DNA of 64,000 bases from Psychrobacillus lasiicapitis. Lineage in GTDB: Bacteria > Bacillota > Bacilli > Bacillales_A > Planococcaceae. The stretch lies in the NCBI RefSeq assembly GCF_006861795.1, contig NZ_VDGH01000010.1, positions 125,982-189,981 of the forward strand, in the 5' to 3' direction. The notes beneath the pieces are model-generated. The model saw only the letters and a program-made list of their open reading frames with translations. It ran no database searches and was not told where the DNA came from. Both the position numbers and the translations under genes were made by a program. The number at the start of each line of letters is the position of its first letter. The first letter of the stretch is position 1. Below, one piece after another: positions 25,866 through 35,491 of the stretch.

Positions 25866-27107
25866 ATGAAGAATTTATTAATTAAATGGAACCAAATCAG
25901 CCTGGTAAAAAGGATTGTAGTCGGTATTATAGTAGGTGTTATCTTGGCTTTGACCCTTCCTAATGCCGTAAGTGGGGTTACTATTCTTGGTTCTTTATTT
26001 GTTGGAGCATTAAAGGCAGTTGCACCAGTACTAGTATTATTCTTAGTAATGCATGCCATTGCCGGACATAAAAGTGGTAAGAAAACGAATATGAAATCAA
26101 TTCTTTTTCTTTACTTACTAGGTACATTCTTAGCCGGGGCTGTCGCGGTGGTTGCAAGCTTTATGTTCCCAGTTACATTAACATTAACAACTGGCGCAAA
26201 AGATATAGCACCACCAGAAGGTATTGTGGAAGTTATTCAAACATTATTATTTAACTTAGTTTCTAATCCAGTTGATGCTATTATTAATGCAAACTATCTA
26301 GGTATATTAATGTGGGCAGTCGTACTTGGACTTGCATTAAAGAGCGCAAGTCAAAACACGAAAGATATGTTAGGCAGTTTTTCCGATGCAATTACGAAAG
26401 TAGTACAATGGGTGATCAATTTAGCGCCACTTGGTATTATGGGGCTTGTGTTTGATGCAATTGTAACAAGTGGATTTTCTGCTTTAGTTGAATATGGTAG
26501 ACTAATTTTAATTTTAGTAGGATGTATGTTGTTTATCGCACTAGTCGTACACCCATTGCTTGTGTTCATCTATACGCGAAAAAATCCTTATCCGCTTGTT
26601 TTCATGGTTTTAAGAGAAAGTGGTATTACGGCATTCTTTACACGTAGTTCCGCTGCTAATATTCCAGTAAATATGAAGTTATGTGAAAAACTTGGCTTAG
26701 ATGAAGATACGTATGCAGTATCCATTCCTCTAGGTGCTACTATTAATATGGCTGGAGCAGCTGTTACTATTGCAGTGCTAACACTTGCTACAGTACACAC
26801 GCTAGGTATTGAAGTCGATTTTGTAACGGCCCTTCTGCTTTCAGTTGTAGCAGCTATTTCTGCAGCAGGTGCATCAGGTGTTGCTGGTGGATCACTATTA
26901 CTTATCCCACTAGCATGTAGTCTATTTGGCGTTCCAGCTGATATTGCCATGCAAGTTGTTGGGGTAGGTTTTATCATTGGTGTTGTTCAAGATTCTTGTG
27001 AAACTGCACTGAATTCTTCTTCAGACGTACTGTTCACAGCGGCTGCTGAAGAAGCTAGAGAACGAAAAGAAAGTAAAGTTAGTAAAGTATCTCCAGCTAA
27101 TTCCTAA
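25866..27107 (+). CDS. sstT: serine/threonine:Na+ symporter SstT, 413 aa
   Basis: Dicarboxylate/amino-acid:cation symporter (DAACS) family. The length equals E. coli SstT (414). Family landmarks: the [20 protein letters not shown] region with the substrate-binding serine-rich hairpin, [20 protein letters not shown] (cation site), and a second hairpin [21 protein letters not shown]. It imports serine and threonine with Na+. The ATG at 25866 follows AGGGGAT; two earlier in-frame starts lack ribosome sites. A short hairpin (AGAAGT/ACTTCT near 25808-25826) just upstream may form in the leader. Monocistronic with a strong terminator. Confidence 0.93.
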   Translation: MKNLLIKWNQISLVKRIVVGIIVGVILALTLPNAVSGVTILGSLFVGALKAVAPVLVLFLVMHAIAGHKSGKKTNMKSILFLYLLGTFLAGAVAVVASFMFPVTLTLTTGAKDIAPPEGIVEVIQTLLFNLVSNPVDAIINANYLGILMWAVVLGLALKSASQNTKDMLGSFSDAITKVVQWVINLAPLGIMGLVFDAIVTSGFSALVEYGRLILILVGCMLFIALVVHPLLVFIYTRKNPYPLVFMVLRESGITAFFTRSSAANIPVNMKLCEKLGLDEDTYAVSIPLGATINMAGAAVTIAVLTLATVHTLGIEVDFVTALLLSVVAAISAAGASGVAGGSLLLIPLACSLFGVPADIAMQVVGVGFIIGVVQDSCETALNSSSDVLFTAAAEEARERKESKVSKVSPANS

Positions 27108-27118
27108 AATAAGTTTTA

Positions 27119-27165
27119 AAAGCCACGATTACCGAAGATGATTCGGTGATCGTGGCTTTTTATTG
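27119..27165 (+). terminator. terminator after sstT
   Basis: AGCCACGATtACCGAA / TTCGGTgATCGTGGCT, 15 pairs, followed by TTTTTATT. Confidence 0.9.
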
Positions 27166-27405
27166 GTTTTAATTGGAGAAAGTTGAGGTAAATAAAGACT
27201 AGTCCTCTAAATAGTGGTGAAAAAGAAAAGATAGTAACAAAGACATAAATGATGAAAATGGAATCGGATATATGCTTATTTCACTTTGTTTCTTATATAT
27301 TATGTGACCACAATCTTCCAGTATTTCTTTTGAAATCGGTAACATTTTATAAATAGTATTTGGACATAATGAGTAATATATGTATACTTAGTAAGGAAGT
27401 TTAAT

Positions 27406-27421
27406 GGTCAGACGTTTGACC
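27406..27421. promoter_or_regulatory. palindrome GGTCA-N6-TGACC upstream of the nucleoside transporter
   Basis: GGTCAGACGTTTGACC lies 32 bp before the transporter start. The arms resemble GntR/FadR-type operators; no such regulator gene is nearby. The symmetry is seen, the role is inferred. Confidence 0.4.
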
Positions 27422-27452
27422 TTCTAATAATACTATTTCCTGGAGGCATTAA

Positions 27453-28631
27453 ATGAACTATTTAATCTCAATCTTAGGCTTAATTGTTGTGTTAGCTCTT
27501 GCCTGGGTTGCAAGTAATAATCGTAAAGGTATAAAAATTAGACCAATTATCCAAATGCTTGTTATTCAAGTAATATTAACTTACTTATTACTGAATACGA
27601 AATTTGGATTGATACTTATTAAAGGAATAGCCGCTGGTTTTGAAAAATTACTTGAATTTGCAAATGAAGGAATCAATTTTGTATTTGGAGGACTTGCGAA
27701 CGAAGGACAAGCTCCTTTCTTCTTAACAGCTCTACTTCCTATTGTATTTATCTCCGTTCTAATAGGAATTCTACAGCATATTAAAGTGCTTCCTTTCATT
27801 ATGAAATGGTTGGGCTGGATCATCAGTAAAGTTAATGGTATGGGTAAATTAGAATCTTACAACGGAGTAGCATCTGCTATTGTTGGACAATCCGAAGTTT
27901 TTATTACGGTGAAAAAACAGCTTGGTCATCTATCTCAAGAGCGGCTATATACACTTTCAGCGTCAGCGATGTCTACTGTATCGATGTCTATTGTAGGAGC
28001 ATACATGACGATGATTGAGCCGAGATATGTCGTAACGGCAATCGTGATTAATTTATTTGGAGGATTTATCATTGCTTCCATCATCAATCCATACACTGTA
28101 ACCGAAGAAGAGGATCTCCTTGTTATCCAATCCGAAAAACAAAGCTTCTTTGAAATGTTGGGCGAGTATATTTTAGATGGATTTAAGGTTGTCATTATAG
28201 TTGCGGCAATGTTAATTGGATTCGTTGCATTAATGGCAGGGGTAAATACCTTATTTGATGTGATATTTGGAATCTCATTCCAAGAAATAATGGGATTTGT
28301 TTTTGCTCCATTTGCTATTTTAATGGGTATTCCCGTTTCAGAATCCGTCACAGCAGGTGGTATTATGGCTACCAAATTAGTGACAAACGAATTTGTAGCA
28401 ATGCTCTCATTAAATGAATTAGCGTCAGGCTTAAGTGAGCGATCAATCGGAATCCTTTCTGTTTTTCTTGTTTCTTTTGCAAACTTCTCTTCCATTGGAA
28501 TCATTTCCGGTGCGGTAAAAGGGCTACATGAAAAACAAGGAAACGTTGTAGCGCGAATGGGATTGAAGCTTTTGTACGGAGCAACGTTAGTTAGTGTACT
28601 ATCAGCAGTTATTGTTAGCTTTATCCTATAA
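27453..28631 (+). CDS. concentrative nucleoside transporter (CNT/NupC family), 392 aa
   Basis: H+ or Na+ coupled nucleoside importer. Length matches B. subtilis NupC (393). Signatures: the short N-terminal helices, [13 protein letters not shown] (nucleoside and cation site), [37 protein letters not shown] with [18 protein letters not shown], and [17 protein letters not shown]. Strong site TGGAGG 8 nt before the ATG. Together with the nucleoside hydrolase at 4.8 kb it could support nucleoside salvage, though the genes are far apart. Paralogues NupG and YxjA cannot be excluded. Confidence 0.9.
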   Translation: MNYLISILGLIVVLALAWVASNNRKGIKIRPIIQMLVIQVILTYLLLNTKFGLILIKGIAAGFEKLLEFANEGINFVFGGLANEGQAPFFLTALLPIVFISVLIGILQHIKVLPFIMKWLGWIISKVNGMGKLESYNGVASAIVGQSEVFITVKKQLGHLSQERLYTLSASAMSTVSMSIVGAYMTMIEPRYVVTAIVINLFGGFIIASIINPYTVTEEEDLLVIQSEKQSFFEMLGEYILDGFKVVIIVAAMLIGFVALMAGVNTLFDVIFGISFQEIMGFVFAPFAILMGIPVSESVTAGGIMATKLVTNEFVAMLSLNELASGLSERSIGILSVFLVSFANFSSIGIISGAVKGLHEKQGNVVARMGLKLLYGATLVSVLSAVIVSFIL

Positions 28632-28637
28632 TCTTAA

Positions 28638-28676
28638 TAAAGAAGATCCGCTATTCGTAGTGGATCTTCTTTTTCA
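28638..28676 (+). terminator. terminator after the CNT transporter
   Basis: AAGAAGATCCgCTA / TAGtGGATCTTCTT followed by TTTC. Confidence 0.9.
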
Positions 28677-28756
28677 TATTACCGTCTTGTCATGTAAATT
28701 TGTTGGAGAAATGCTAAAATTGAAAAGATAGTTATTTTGAGAAAAGAGTTTTGACC

Positions 28757-30358
28757 ATGCATAAACTTAAAAATATTCCATTACAAACAAAAATATTAGG
28801 TCTAATTAGTACGTTAATTCTTTTAATCATTATTCTTCTTGCCTGTATATTTGCTTACCTGCAATCGGTTGATACGAGAGATCATGTGAAACAACTGGCA
28901 TTGCAATCAGCAAAGTCGATTTCTCTCATGCCCGAGCTTAGGGATGCCATTGAACAAAAAGATATCGAAACTCAATTCCGACCGATTGCAGAGCAAGTAA
29001 AAGACCAGGTGCATGCGGCCGATATTATCATCGAAAATCGGGAGGGCATTATTTATTCACATACAAATCCAAGCCTGGTCGGTCAAAAGAGTTTAGACGA
29101 AACAAGTTATCAAATGTTAGTGTTTGGTGGTGCCAATAATTTTGAAGTAGTGCGGGAGGAAGGTTCCGTTTTAATGGGGAAGGTCCCGATAATGGCGGAC
29201 AATGGAGAATATACACAAGTGATTGGAACCGTATCCGTTGAGTTTCTGGAAAGAGACATTTACGAGAGTATTTATAAGCGGGTGAAAATCATTATTATCG
29301 CATCTCTCATAGTATTACTGTTAGGAATTACTGGCGGGATATTCCTGACAAAAAGTATAAGGAAAGATACGTTGGGTCTGGAACCTCATGAAATTGCGGC
29401 ATTGTATAGGGAAAGAAGTGCCATTCTTTTATCAGTTAAAGAAGGTATTATAGCTATAGATGAAAATGGATTTTTAACTTTGATCAATCATTCTGCAAAG
29501 TCTATGTTGAATCTTAACGAAAAAGATTTTATAGGCCAGCATATTCAGCATGTCCTTCAGGATATAAACATAGAGGATGTGTTACAGACAGGAAAGACCG
29601 CTCATAATGTGGAGGTCTTGATCAATGATAAAATGTTCATCTTTAATATAATTCCAATCATCGAAGGCGGTAATGTTGTAGGCGTCGTTTCTAGTTTCCG
29701 AGACAAAACGGAGTTAAAAAAACTGATGAATACGATAACGGAAGTTAGGGATTATTCAGATGGACTTCGTGCGCAAACACATGAATATGCCAATAAATTG
29801 TATTTGTTATCAGGATTATTACAATTAGAGCGATATCAAGATGCATTGGAATTTATTCAAAAAGAGTCGATCACTCATCAGCAGCAAAACGAAATATTAT
29901 TTAATCAAATTCATGATGCAAATGTCCAAGCTATTTTGTTAGGGAAGCTTGGAAAAGCATCCGAAAAGAAAATGATGCTTGAAATTGATGCCGACAGCTA
30001 TGTAGACCCTCTACCAAGTCATATAGAGGTAACGGATATCGTGACAATTATAGGAAATCTTATCGATAATGCATTTGATGCAGTTGCACATCAGAAAGAA
30101 AAAAGGGTGGCTTTTTCTATTATGGGACTTGGAAACGATATTATTATAGAGGTAACGGACAACGGTAAAGGAATTTCGGACGATTTGTTAGCTTCTTTGT
30201 TTACGCCAGGTTCCTCTTCTAAGGGAGAAAATAGAGGATACGGTTTGTTTAATGTAAAAAGCATTGTAGGATCGCTTGGTGGAACAATTGAAGTAAGTAA
30301 TGAACCTAATGGTGGATCTATTTTTACGGTCTACCTTCCAAAAAAGGTTTCGGGATAG
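28757..30358 (+). CDS. citS: CitS/DcuS-type sensor histidine kinase, 533 aa
   Basis: Membrane-bound citrate/C4-dicarboxylate sensor kinase. Two membrane helices (about residues 13-36 and 178-199) flank a periplasmic-type PAS (CACHE) domain with DIIIENREGIIYSHTNP. A cytoplasmic PAS follows (about 225-310), then the family phospho-acceptor H342 in RAQTHEYANKLYLLSGLLQL, and the HATPase domain (GNLIDNAFDAV, DNGKGI, GSSSKGENRGYGLFNVK). Start is ATG 28757 with a poor ribosome site; TTG 28751 is also possible. It heads the citrate locus and stands 18 bp before its regulator. Confidence 0.9.
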   Translation: MHKLKNIPLQTKILGLISTLILLIIILLACIFAYLQSVDTRDHVKQLALQSAKSISLMPELRDAIEQKDIETQFRPIAEQVKDQVHAADIIIENREGIIYSHTNPSLVGQKSLDETSYQMLVFGGANNFEVVREEGSVLMGKVPIMADNGEYTQVIGTVSVEFLERDIYESIYKRVKIIIIASLIVLLLGITGGIFLTKSIRKDTLGLEPHEIAALYRERSAILLSVKEGIIAIDENGFLTLINHSAKSMLNLNEKDFIGQHIQHVLQDINIEDVLQTGKTAHNVEVLINDKMFIFNIIPIIEGGNVVGVVSSFRDKTELKKLMNTITEVRDYSDGLRAQTHEYANKLYLLSGLLQLERYQDALEFIQKESITHQQQNEILFNQIHDANVQAILLGKLGKASEKKMMLEIDADSYVDPLPSHIEVTDIVTIIGNLIDNAFDAVAHQKEKRVAFSIMGLGNDIIIEVTDNGKGISDDLLASLFTPGSSSKGENRGYGLFNVKSIVGSLGGTIEVSNEPNGGSIFTVYLPKKVSG

Positions 30359-30376
30359 AGCAAGGAGTGGGATAAA

Positions 30377-31051
30377 GTGATTAAAGTTGTAATAGTAGAG
30401 GACGATTTTCGAATTGCCCAAGTACAAGAGCAATTTTTGCAAAAAATAACAGGTGTAAAGCTGGTTGGAAAGGCGCTAAATGCGAAGGAAGCGATGGAGC
30501 TTTTAGAAGCAAATGAAGTAGATTTACTTTTACTCGACATTTATTTGCCTGATAAGCTTGGTACTGACTTATTGGCTAAAATTAGAGAGAGTTATCCGGA
30601 CGTAGATATTATTATGGTGACTGCTGCAACAGAAAGAGCAATGCTTGAGAAGACTGCTAGATATGGTGTATTTAACTATCTATTAAAGCCGGTAACGATG
30701 AAGAAATTTGTAGAAACCATTGAAGATTATAAAAGAAGGAAAGAATTACTTAGCAAGACTAATGAGATAGATCAGACAATGATCGATAGGTTCTTTGGGA
30801 TTACCAACCAATCGACAATTCTGCAAAAGGATCTTCCGACAGGTGTTGATCGCCATACGTTAAAGAAAATAAAAGATGTGGTGGAAGAGCTTAAAGGCGT
30901 ATCCATCGATGAAATGAGTGAAACGATGGGGGTATCTAGAACAACTGCAAGAAGATATCTAGAGTTTCTTGTTTCGGAAAATGTCTGCATTGCAAAACAT
31001 GAGTATGGAATTGTAGGAAGACCTCAGCGGAAATATTACTTAATAGAATAA
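30377..31051 (+). CDS. citT: CitT/DcuR-type response regulator, 224 aa
   Basis: Receiver domain (IVEDDFRIAQVQEQFL, phospho-acceptor D54 in LLLLDIYLPD, KPV near 105) joined to a C-terminal helix-turn-helix typical of the CitB/DcuR group (SIDEMSETMGVSRTTARRYL). GTG start after AAGGAG. It is the partner of the kinase just upstream. In B. subtilis CitST activates citM when Mg-citrate is present. Here citM is 2.9 kb downstream with intervening genes, so the same circuit is expected to control it. Confidence 0.92.
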   Translation: MIKVVIVEDDFRIAQVQEQFLQKITGVKLVGKALNAKEAMELLEANEVDLLLLDIYLPDKLGTDLLAKIRESYPDVDIIMVTAATERAMLEKTARYGVFNYLLKPVTMKKFVETIEDYKRRKELLSKTNEIDQTMIDRFFGITNQSTILQKDLPTGVDRHTLKKIKDVVEELKGVSIDEMSETMGVSRTTARRYLEFLVSENVCIAKHEYGIVGRPQRKYYLIE

Positions 31052-31092
31052 AAAGTAACATTCTATTAGAATCAATTAACGAGGGATAAACA

Positions 31093-32061
31093 ATGAGGAA
31101 AAAAATACTAGTTCTTGTCATGACTTTTGTGACGCTTTTAACCGGATGTTCATCGGAAAAGAATCAAGAAGTCATTGGAGATGAAGTAACGATTATTGCT
31201 CCAAGCTCTATCGGTGGAGGCTGGGATTTAACAGCACGAGCGATGCAAGACGTTTTAATGAGTGAAAAGTTAATAGATGGAGATATTCAGGTAATGAATA
31301 AAATAGGAGCTGGTGGAGAGTTAGGCTGGAAATATACAAATCAGCAAAAAGATCATGTATTAGCTATTAATTCTAGCTTGCTCATCACCAATCATTTATT
31401 GGGTCAAAGTAAGATAACCTATAAAGATTTTACACCGATCGCCATTTTGGCTACGGAATGGGAGGTTGTGATCGTTTCTAAGGATTCCAATATAAGCAGT
31501 GCAAGGAGCTTAATGGACAATATGAAAGAAGCCCCTCATAGGTTTAAGATTGGTGTTTCTCCCAGATTAGGGAATGATGATCAGCTATCGTTTGTATTGG
31601 TGGGTAAACAAGTAGGATTGAATTCCGACGAGCTCGATTTTTTTATATATGAAAATAGTGCTCAAGTAGTGGATGCCTTATTAAAAAAGCAAATAGATGT
31701 TGCAACAATGACTTTAGCAGAGGCTAAAAAGTATTATGATTTGAATCAAGTAAAAATGCTCGTTATCTCATCTGATAAAAGATTAGAAGAGCTTCCGGAT
31801 GTTCCTACGTGGTCAGAGGAAGGAATAGACTTAGTATTTGAACACTGGCGTGGTGTAATGGGGCCGCCGAATATGACGAAGAGTGAAATTCAATTTTGGG
31901 ATACGACAATGGAAAAAATGGTGCAAACAGAAAAGTGGCAGCAAACGCTAGAGAAGTATATGTGGAAAGATTTTTATAAGAATAGTAGTGAAACTGCAAA
32001 ATTCTTAGAAGAGCAGGATAAGATGTATGAGGCTTTAATGAATGTAAATAGGAAAGATTAA
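31093..32061 (+). CDS. yflP: TctC-family tricarboxylate-binding lipoprotein (YflP-like), 322 aa
   Basis: Extracytoplasmic solute receptor of the tripartite tricarboxylate type. Lipoprotein signal peptide with lipobox LLTGC (Cys at about residue 19), then PSSIGGGWDLTARAMQDVL (ligand-binding loop), GVSPRLGNDDQL and WRGVMGPPNM. Normal length (about 320). No tctA/tctB genes are nearby; in B. subtilis the same orphan receptor, yflP, also sits between citT and citM. It may feed citrate sensing or a different carrier. 41 bp after citT, ribosome site GAGGGA, probably the same operon. Confidence 0.9.
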   Translation: MRKKILVLVMTFVTLLTGCSSEKNQEVIGDEVTIIAPSSIGGGWDLTARAMQDVLMSEKLIDGDIQVMNKIGAGGELGWKYTNQQKDHVLAINSSLLITNHLLGQSKITYKDFTPIAILATEWEVVIVSKDSNISSARSLMDNMKEAPHRFKIGVSPRLGNDDQLSFVLVGKQVGLNSDELDFFIYENSAQVVDALLKKQIDVATMTLAEAKKYYDLNQVKMLVISSDKRLEELPDVPTWSEEGIDLVFEHWRGVMGPPNMTKSEIQFWDTTMEKMVQTEKWQQTLEKYMWKDFYKNSSETAKFLEEQDKMYEALMNVNRKD

Positions 32062-32245
32062 TACGTCTGTGAACAAAATAAACAAAATAGTTTAAATAAA
32101 TTTAATGACATAATATTTCGTATTGTTTACTTTTTACAATAATAGCTGTACGATTGGCAAAAGTACAAGACAAGAGCTTTGTTTCGAATCTAGCTACTGT
32201 CTTTACAGCGTTACTTTTTAATATAACTATTGGAGGAACGGATAA

Positions 32246-32404
32246 ATGTGGATCTTAACTGTTTATACGAATGATGGTAGTATTAAAATGTTTGAATTTG
32301 AGGATGAAAAAGAAGCGAGAGAATCAACTAAAAAGATAAAAGATAATAAAATTCTCTCCAATGTCATCTATTTCAATGATCGTATTGTAGAAGCTGTTAT
32401 TTAA
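32246..32404 (+). CDS. small hypothetical protein, 52 aa
   Basis: ATG 8 nt after GGAGGA, 52 codons to TAA 32402. Compact alternating strands and one helix: WILTVYTNDGSIKMFEFED, KEARESTKKIKDN, VIYFNDRIVEAVI. The pattern is well formed for such a short frame and the ribosome site is strong, so I treat it as a real gene of unknown function. It lies between the TctC-like and AbrB-type genes of the citrate locus. An imperfect inverted repeat (32444-32488) follows. Confidence 0.6.
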   Translation: MWILTVYTNDGSIKMFEFEDEKEARESTKKIKDNKILSNVIYFNDRIVEAVI

Positions 32405-32443
32405 TGAGGAATATACAATTCAAGGGTGACTCAAGGATCGAAG

Positions 32444-32488
32444 TGTTAACATCTCAACCATTTTATGCAGAATGGTCGAGGTTTAACA
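32444..32488 (+). terminator. imperfect inverted repeat between small ORF and AbrB-type gene
   Basis: TGTTAA...CTCaACCATT pairs with AATGGTcGAG...TTAACA across an 8-base loop. The T-run (TTGTTTTTTCG) comes only about 20 bases later, so it may be an attenuator rather than a full terminator. Confidence 0.45.
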
Positions 32489-32547
32489 TAATCTTGGGCA
32501 GCCTTGTTTTTTCGTCTGTAAGTGAGTAGTAGGAACGGGAGGGCATC

Positions 32548-33669
32548 ATGACTTTAGCATCGATTATTAAGTTGATAGATAACAGAAAACAAAGCCTGCT
32601 TCCATTTGTAGAAACTTTACTATGTGGTATATTAGGTGGTTTATTATTCACAATACTAAATTTACCATTGGCATGGATGTTAGGACCTTTAACAGCTATT
32701 TTGATTTGGAAGCTATTTTCCAAACGTGATTTATATTGGCCGGCAAGTTTTAAAAATGGAGGCCAAATGTTACTAGGTTATAGTATGGGCCTGTCGTTTA
32801 CGATTGCTAGTGCGAAACAGATTGTAGACCAGTTACCATCCATGGCTATTATTACTATTCTAATGGTAGTTGTCGGACTGGCAATTGCTTTTTTTGTTGC
32901 AAAATTAACTGGAATTAATATAGTAAGTGCTGTAATGGGGACGACACCGGGTGGGTTATCCCAAATGGTTTTATTGAGCGAAGAGATCAAAGGAGCAGAT
33001 TCCACCGTAGTTACCTTCATGCAAACAATTAGAATGTTAACGGTTATTTTCATTGTACCTATTTTATCGATTCATGCATTTTCAAGTGGTACAGCAGGAG
33101 CAGGTAACGCTACAGCTGATCTAGTAACGCAAACGGAGTATGTTAGTTTCTTTCAAATCATTATGGTTCTTGTGATTGTTTTACTCATCACTGCATGCGC
33201 GGTTCGTTTCAAATTTCCAACCCCATGGATTATCGGACCCCTATTATCATCTGCAATATTAACTGTGGCTGGCTTTGGAACATTTCCGTTACCTCACATA
33301 CTTATCGTACTAGCCCAGCTTTGCCTAGGCGTTTATTTGGGTCTCGGAATAAAAATGGATATGCTGAAAAATTGGAAAAAGCTACTGCCCTTTTCGATTG
33401 TTTCTGGCTTTTTGATTGTTGGTTTTGCGCTTGTTTTAGCTTATGGCTTACATATCGTCTATCCGATTACAATGACTACTGCCTTTTTATGTATAGCTCC
33501 AGGCGGCTTACCAGAAATGGGTGTTACGGCACACACTGTCCAAGCGGATGTATCCATGGTTGCCGCATATCAGTTGTTTCGTGTTTTTTTCATATTGTTT
33601 ATCGTTCCGATTTTTCTAAAGTATATATTTGGTGGTCAAGAGGTTTTAGAGGGTTCGGTAAAAGCATGA
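32548..33669 (+). CDS. AbrB-family (PF05145-type) integral membrane protein, 373 aa
   Basis: Despite the usual database label AbrB transcriptional regulator, this is a membrane protein. Two repeats of about 160 residues each carry several helices; hallmarks are GGLLFTILNLPLAWMLGPLT and TPGGLSQMVLLSEE in repeat one, and PTPWIIGPLLSSAIL and APGGLPEMGVTAHT in repeat two. The P-G-G-L/E-M motifs in paired re-entrant positions resemble secondary carriers. No function is proven. Good site GGGAGG before the ATG. Its place between the TctC-like receptor and CitM suggests it takes part in carboxylate uptake or sensing (inference). Confidence 0.85.
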   Translation: MTLASIIKLIDNRKQSLLPFVETLLCGILGGLLFTILNLPLAWMLGPLTAILIWKLFSKRDLYWPASFKNGGQMLLGYSMGLSFTIASAKQIVDQLPSMAIITILMVVVGLAIAFFVAKLTGINIVSAVMGTTPGGLSQMVLLSEEIKGADSTVVTFMQTIRMLTVIFIVPILSIHAFSSGTAGAGNATADLVTQTEYVSFFQIIMVLVIVLLITACAVRFKFPTPWIIGPLLSSAILTVAGFGTFPLPHILIVLAQLCLGVYLGLGIKMDMLKNWKKLLPFSIVSGFLIVGFALVLAYGLHIVYPITMTTAFLCIAPGGLPEMGVTAHTVQADVSMVAAYQLFRVFFILFIVPIFLKYIFGGQEVLEGSVKA

Positions 33670-33730
33670 CTTACTCTATTAAAAGACTTACGACCTAAAT
33701 TCTAACTTTCACTTCCATATATATAAATCA

Positions 33731-33782
33731 AAAAACGCTTGGATTTCTGAACTGCACTGAACTGCCCCCCAAGTGTTTTTCT
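33731..33782 (+). terminator. terminator after the AbrB-type gene
   Basis: AAAACGCTTGG / CCAAGTGTTTT (one G-T pair) around a 25-base loop, then TTTCT. citM therefore has its own promoter. Confidence 0.75.
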
Positions 33783-33855
33783 ATATCAATTGCCAATTTT
33801 CAAATAATAAATTTAATGTACTAAATAGCTAAAAAGTATTTAAATAACTATATTT

Positions 33856-33869
33856 TGTAAACGTTTACA
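33856..33869. promoter_or_regulatory. catabolite-responsive element (cre) upstream of citM
   Basis: TGTAAACGTTTACA is a perfect 14-bp palindrome and a full match to the CcpA cre consensus. It lies 107 bp before the citM start in an AT-rich region (33783-33975) that should also hold the CitT site and promoter. B. subtilis citM is likewise under CcpA and CitT control. Confidence 0.85.
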
Positions 33870-33975
33870 TAGATGTTTTCCTCCTTTATATTAATTAAAT
33901 AATATCTAAATTGTTTAATTATTTTCCATATTTGATAAATGACATTTGGGGAAAGAAATAGTGAGGGGGAAAAGT

Positions 33976-35283
33976 ATGTTAGCACTTTTAGGTTTTTCTA
34001 TGATCGCAGTATTTATGTATTTAATAATATCAAAACGTATGTCCGCTATGGTTGCGTTAGTTGCGATACCAATTTTGTTTGCATTACTAGGAGGATTTGG
34101 ACAGGGCATCGGTGAAATGATGCTAGAAGGTATAAAGCAAGTAGCACCGACAGGTGTCATGTTAATGTTTGCTATACTGTACTTTGGTATAATGATTGAT
34201 GCAGGCTTATTTGATCCGCTTGTGGCAAAAATTTTAACGATTGTTAAAGGTGATCCATTAAAGATTGTTATAGGTACAGCTATTCTTGCGATGATTGTTG
34301 CACTTGATGGTGATGGAACGACAACATATATGATTACAGTATCGGCAATGCTGCCGTTATATAAGCGAATTGGAATGAACCCACTTATCTTAACATGTGT
34401 TGCGATGCTTTCATTTGGTGTTATGAACATGACACCATGGGGTGGGCCGACAGCTAGAGCGGTAGCAGCATTGCAGCTTGATGTGGCAGATGTATTTACA
34501 CCGCTTATCCCTGTTATGGCAGCTGGAATACTGTGGATCTTATTTACAGCGTTCATTCTTGGGAAAAAAGAGCGTAAAAGATTGGGAGTTGCCAAGATCC
34601 AATATTCTAAGGAAGAGATGCTTGCTGTAAGTGAGTTAGCTGCAACTTCTACAGTAGAAGACTATAAACGACCAAAAATGTTATGGGTCAACCTTACTTT
34701 AACGGTTGCACTAATTGCCTGTTTGGTTACTTCTGTATTACCATTATCTACTTTGTTCATGATTGCTTTTGTTATAGCGCTTATGATTAACTATCCAAAT
34801 CTAGAAGATCAGAAAACGAGAATATCTCACCATGCAGGAAATGTTCTTGCAGTTGTTGGATTAGTTTTTGCTTCCGGTATTTTCACTGGAATTTTATCTG
34901 GAACGGAAATGGTTGATGCAATGGCCAATAGCCTAGTTGCAGTTATTCCAGAATCTTTTGGTTCGGGTTTTGCTGTTATTACTGCAGTAACAAGTATTCC
35001 ATTTACTTATTTTATGGCAAATGATCCTTACTATTTCGGCGTATTGCCAATCTTAGCTGAAACTGCGGCAGCTTATGGGGTAGATCCAGTAGAGATAGCG
35101 CGTGCTTCTATATTAGGTCAGCCGGTCCATGCGATGAGCCCATTAATGGCTTCTGCTTACCTACTTGTAGGGATGGCTGGTGTAGAATTCGGAGACCATC
35201 AAAAGTTTATCATTAAGTGGGCATTAGGTTCATGTTTTGTCATGATACTAGCAGCAATTGTGTTGGGAGTTATTACTTTCTAA
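33976..35283 (+). CDS. citM: CitMHS-family metal-citrate:H+ symporter, 435 aa
   Basis: About 12 membrane helices, length like B. subtilis CitM (433). Family regions: GVMLMFAILYFGIMIDAGLF, DGDGTTTYMITVSAMLPLYK, MNMTPWGGPTARA (substrate region) and ASGIFTGILSGTEMV; the motif FMANDPYYFGVLPIL lies in the last third. It imports citrate complexed with Mg or similar divalent metals. The ATG at 33976 follows GAGGGGG; an earlier TTG lacks a site. A cre box and own promoter lie upstream, and it is presumably activated by the CitST pair encoded at 28.8-31.1 kb. Confidence 0.92.
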   Translation: MLALLGFSMIAVFMYLIISKRMSAMVALVAIPILFALLGGFGQGIGEMMLEGIKQVAPTGVMLMFAILYFGIMIDAGLFDPLVAKILTIVKGDPLKIVIGTAILAMIVALDGDGTTTYMITVSAMLPLYKRIGMNPLILTCVAMLSFGVMNMTPWGGPTARAVAALQLDVADVFTPLIPVMAAGILWILFTAFILGKKERKRLGVAKIQYSKEEMLAVSELAATSTVEDYKRPKMLWVNLTLTVALIACLVTSVLPLSTLFMIAFVIALMINYPNLEDQKTRISHHAGNVLAVVGLVFASGIFTGILSGTEMVDAMANSLVAVIPESFGSGFAVITAVTSIPFTYFMANDPYYFGVLPILAETAAAYGVDPVEIARASILGQPVHAMSPLMASAYLLVGMAGVEFGDHQKFIIKWALGSCFVMILAAIVLGVITF

Positions 35284-35284
35284 T

Positions 35285-35330
35285 ATAAAAAAATCATCTC
35301 GACTTTTAGCTAGAGATGATTTTTTTTTGT
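35285..35330 (+). terminator. terminator after citM
   Basis: AAAAAATCATCTC / GAGATGATTTTTT with a 13-base loop and nine T. Confidence 0.9.
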
Positions 35331-35491
35331 GTTTCGGGGAGTTTGAGAAAGGCATGTATAGTCAAGTTATTTCATAATAGAGTTATATTTCAGTCTTAAA
35401 CAGGATTGTTTAAGTGATGGTACAATAAGAGTTCAGTAGGTTAGGTAGTTTATTGAGTCTAATTGAATGGAAAACTAGTGGAGGTGTTAAA

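Noticed and set aside
33195-33698. 167-codon frame overlapping the AbrB-type gene
   Set aside because: Same-strand out-of-frame overlap with a clear membrane protein; no start signal.
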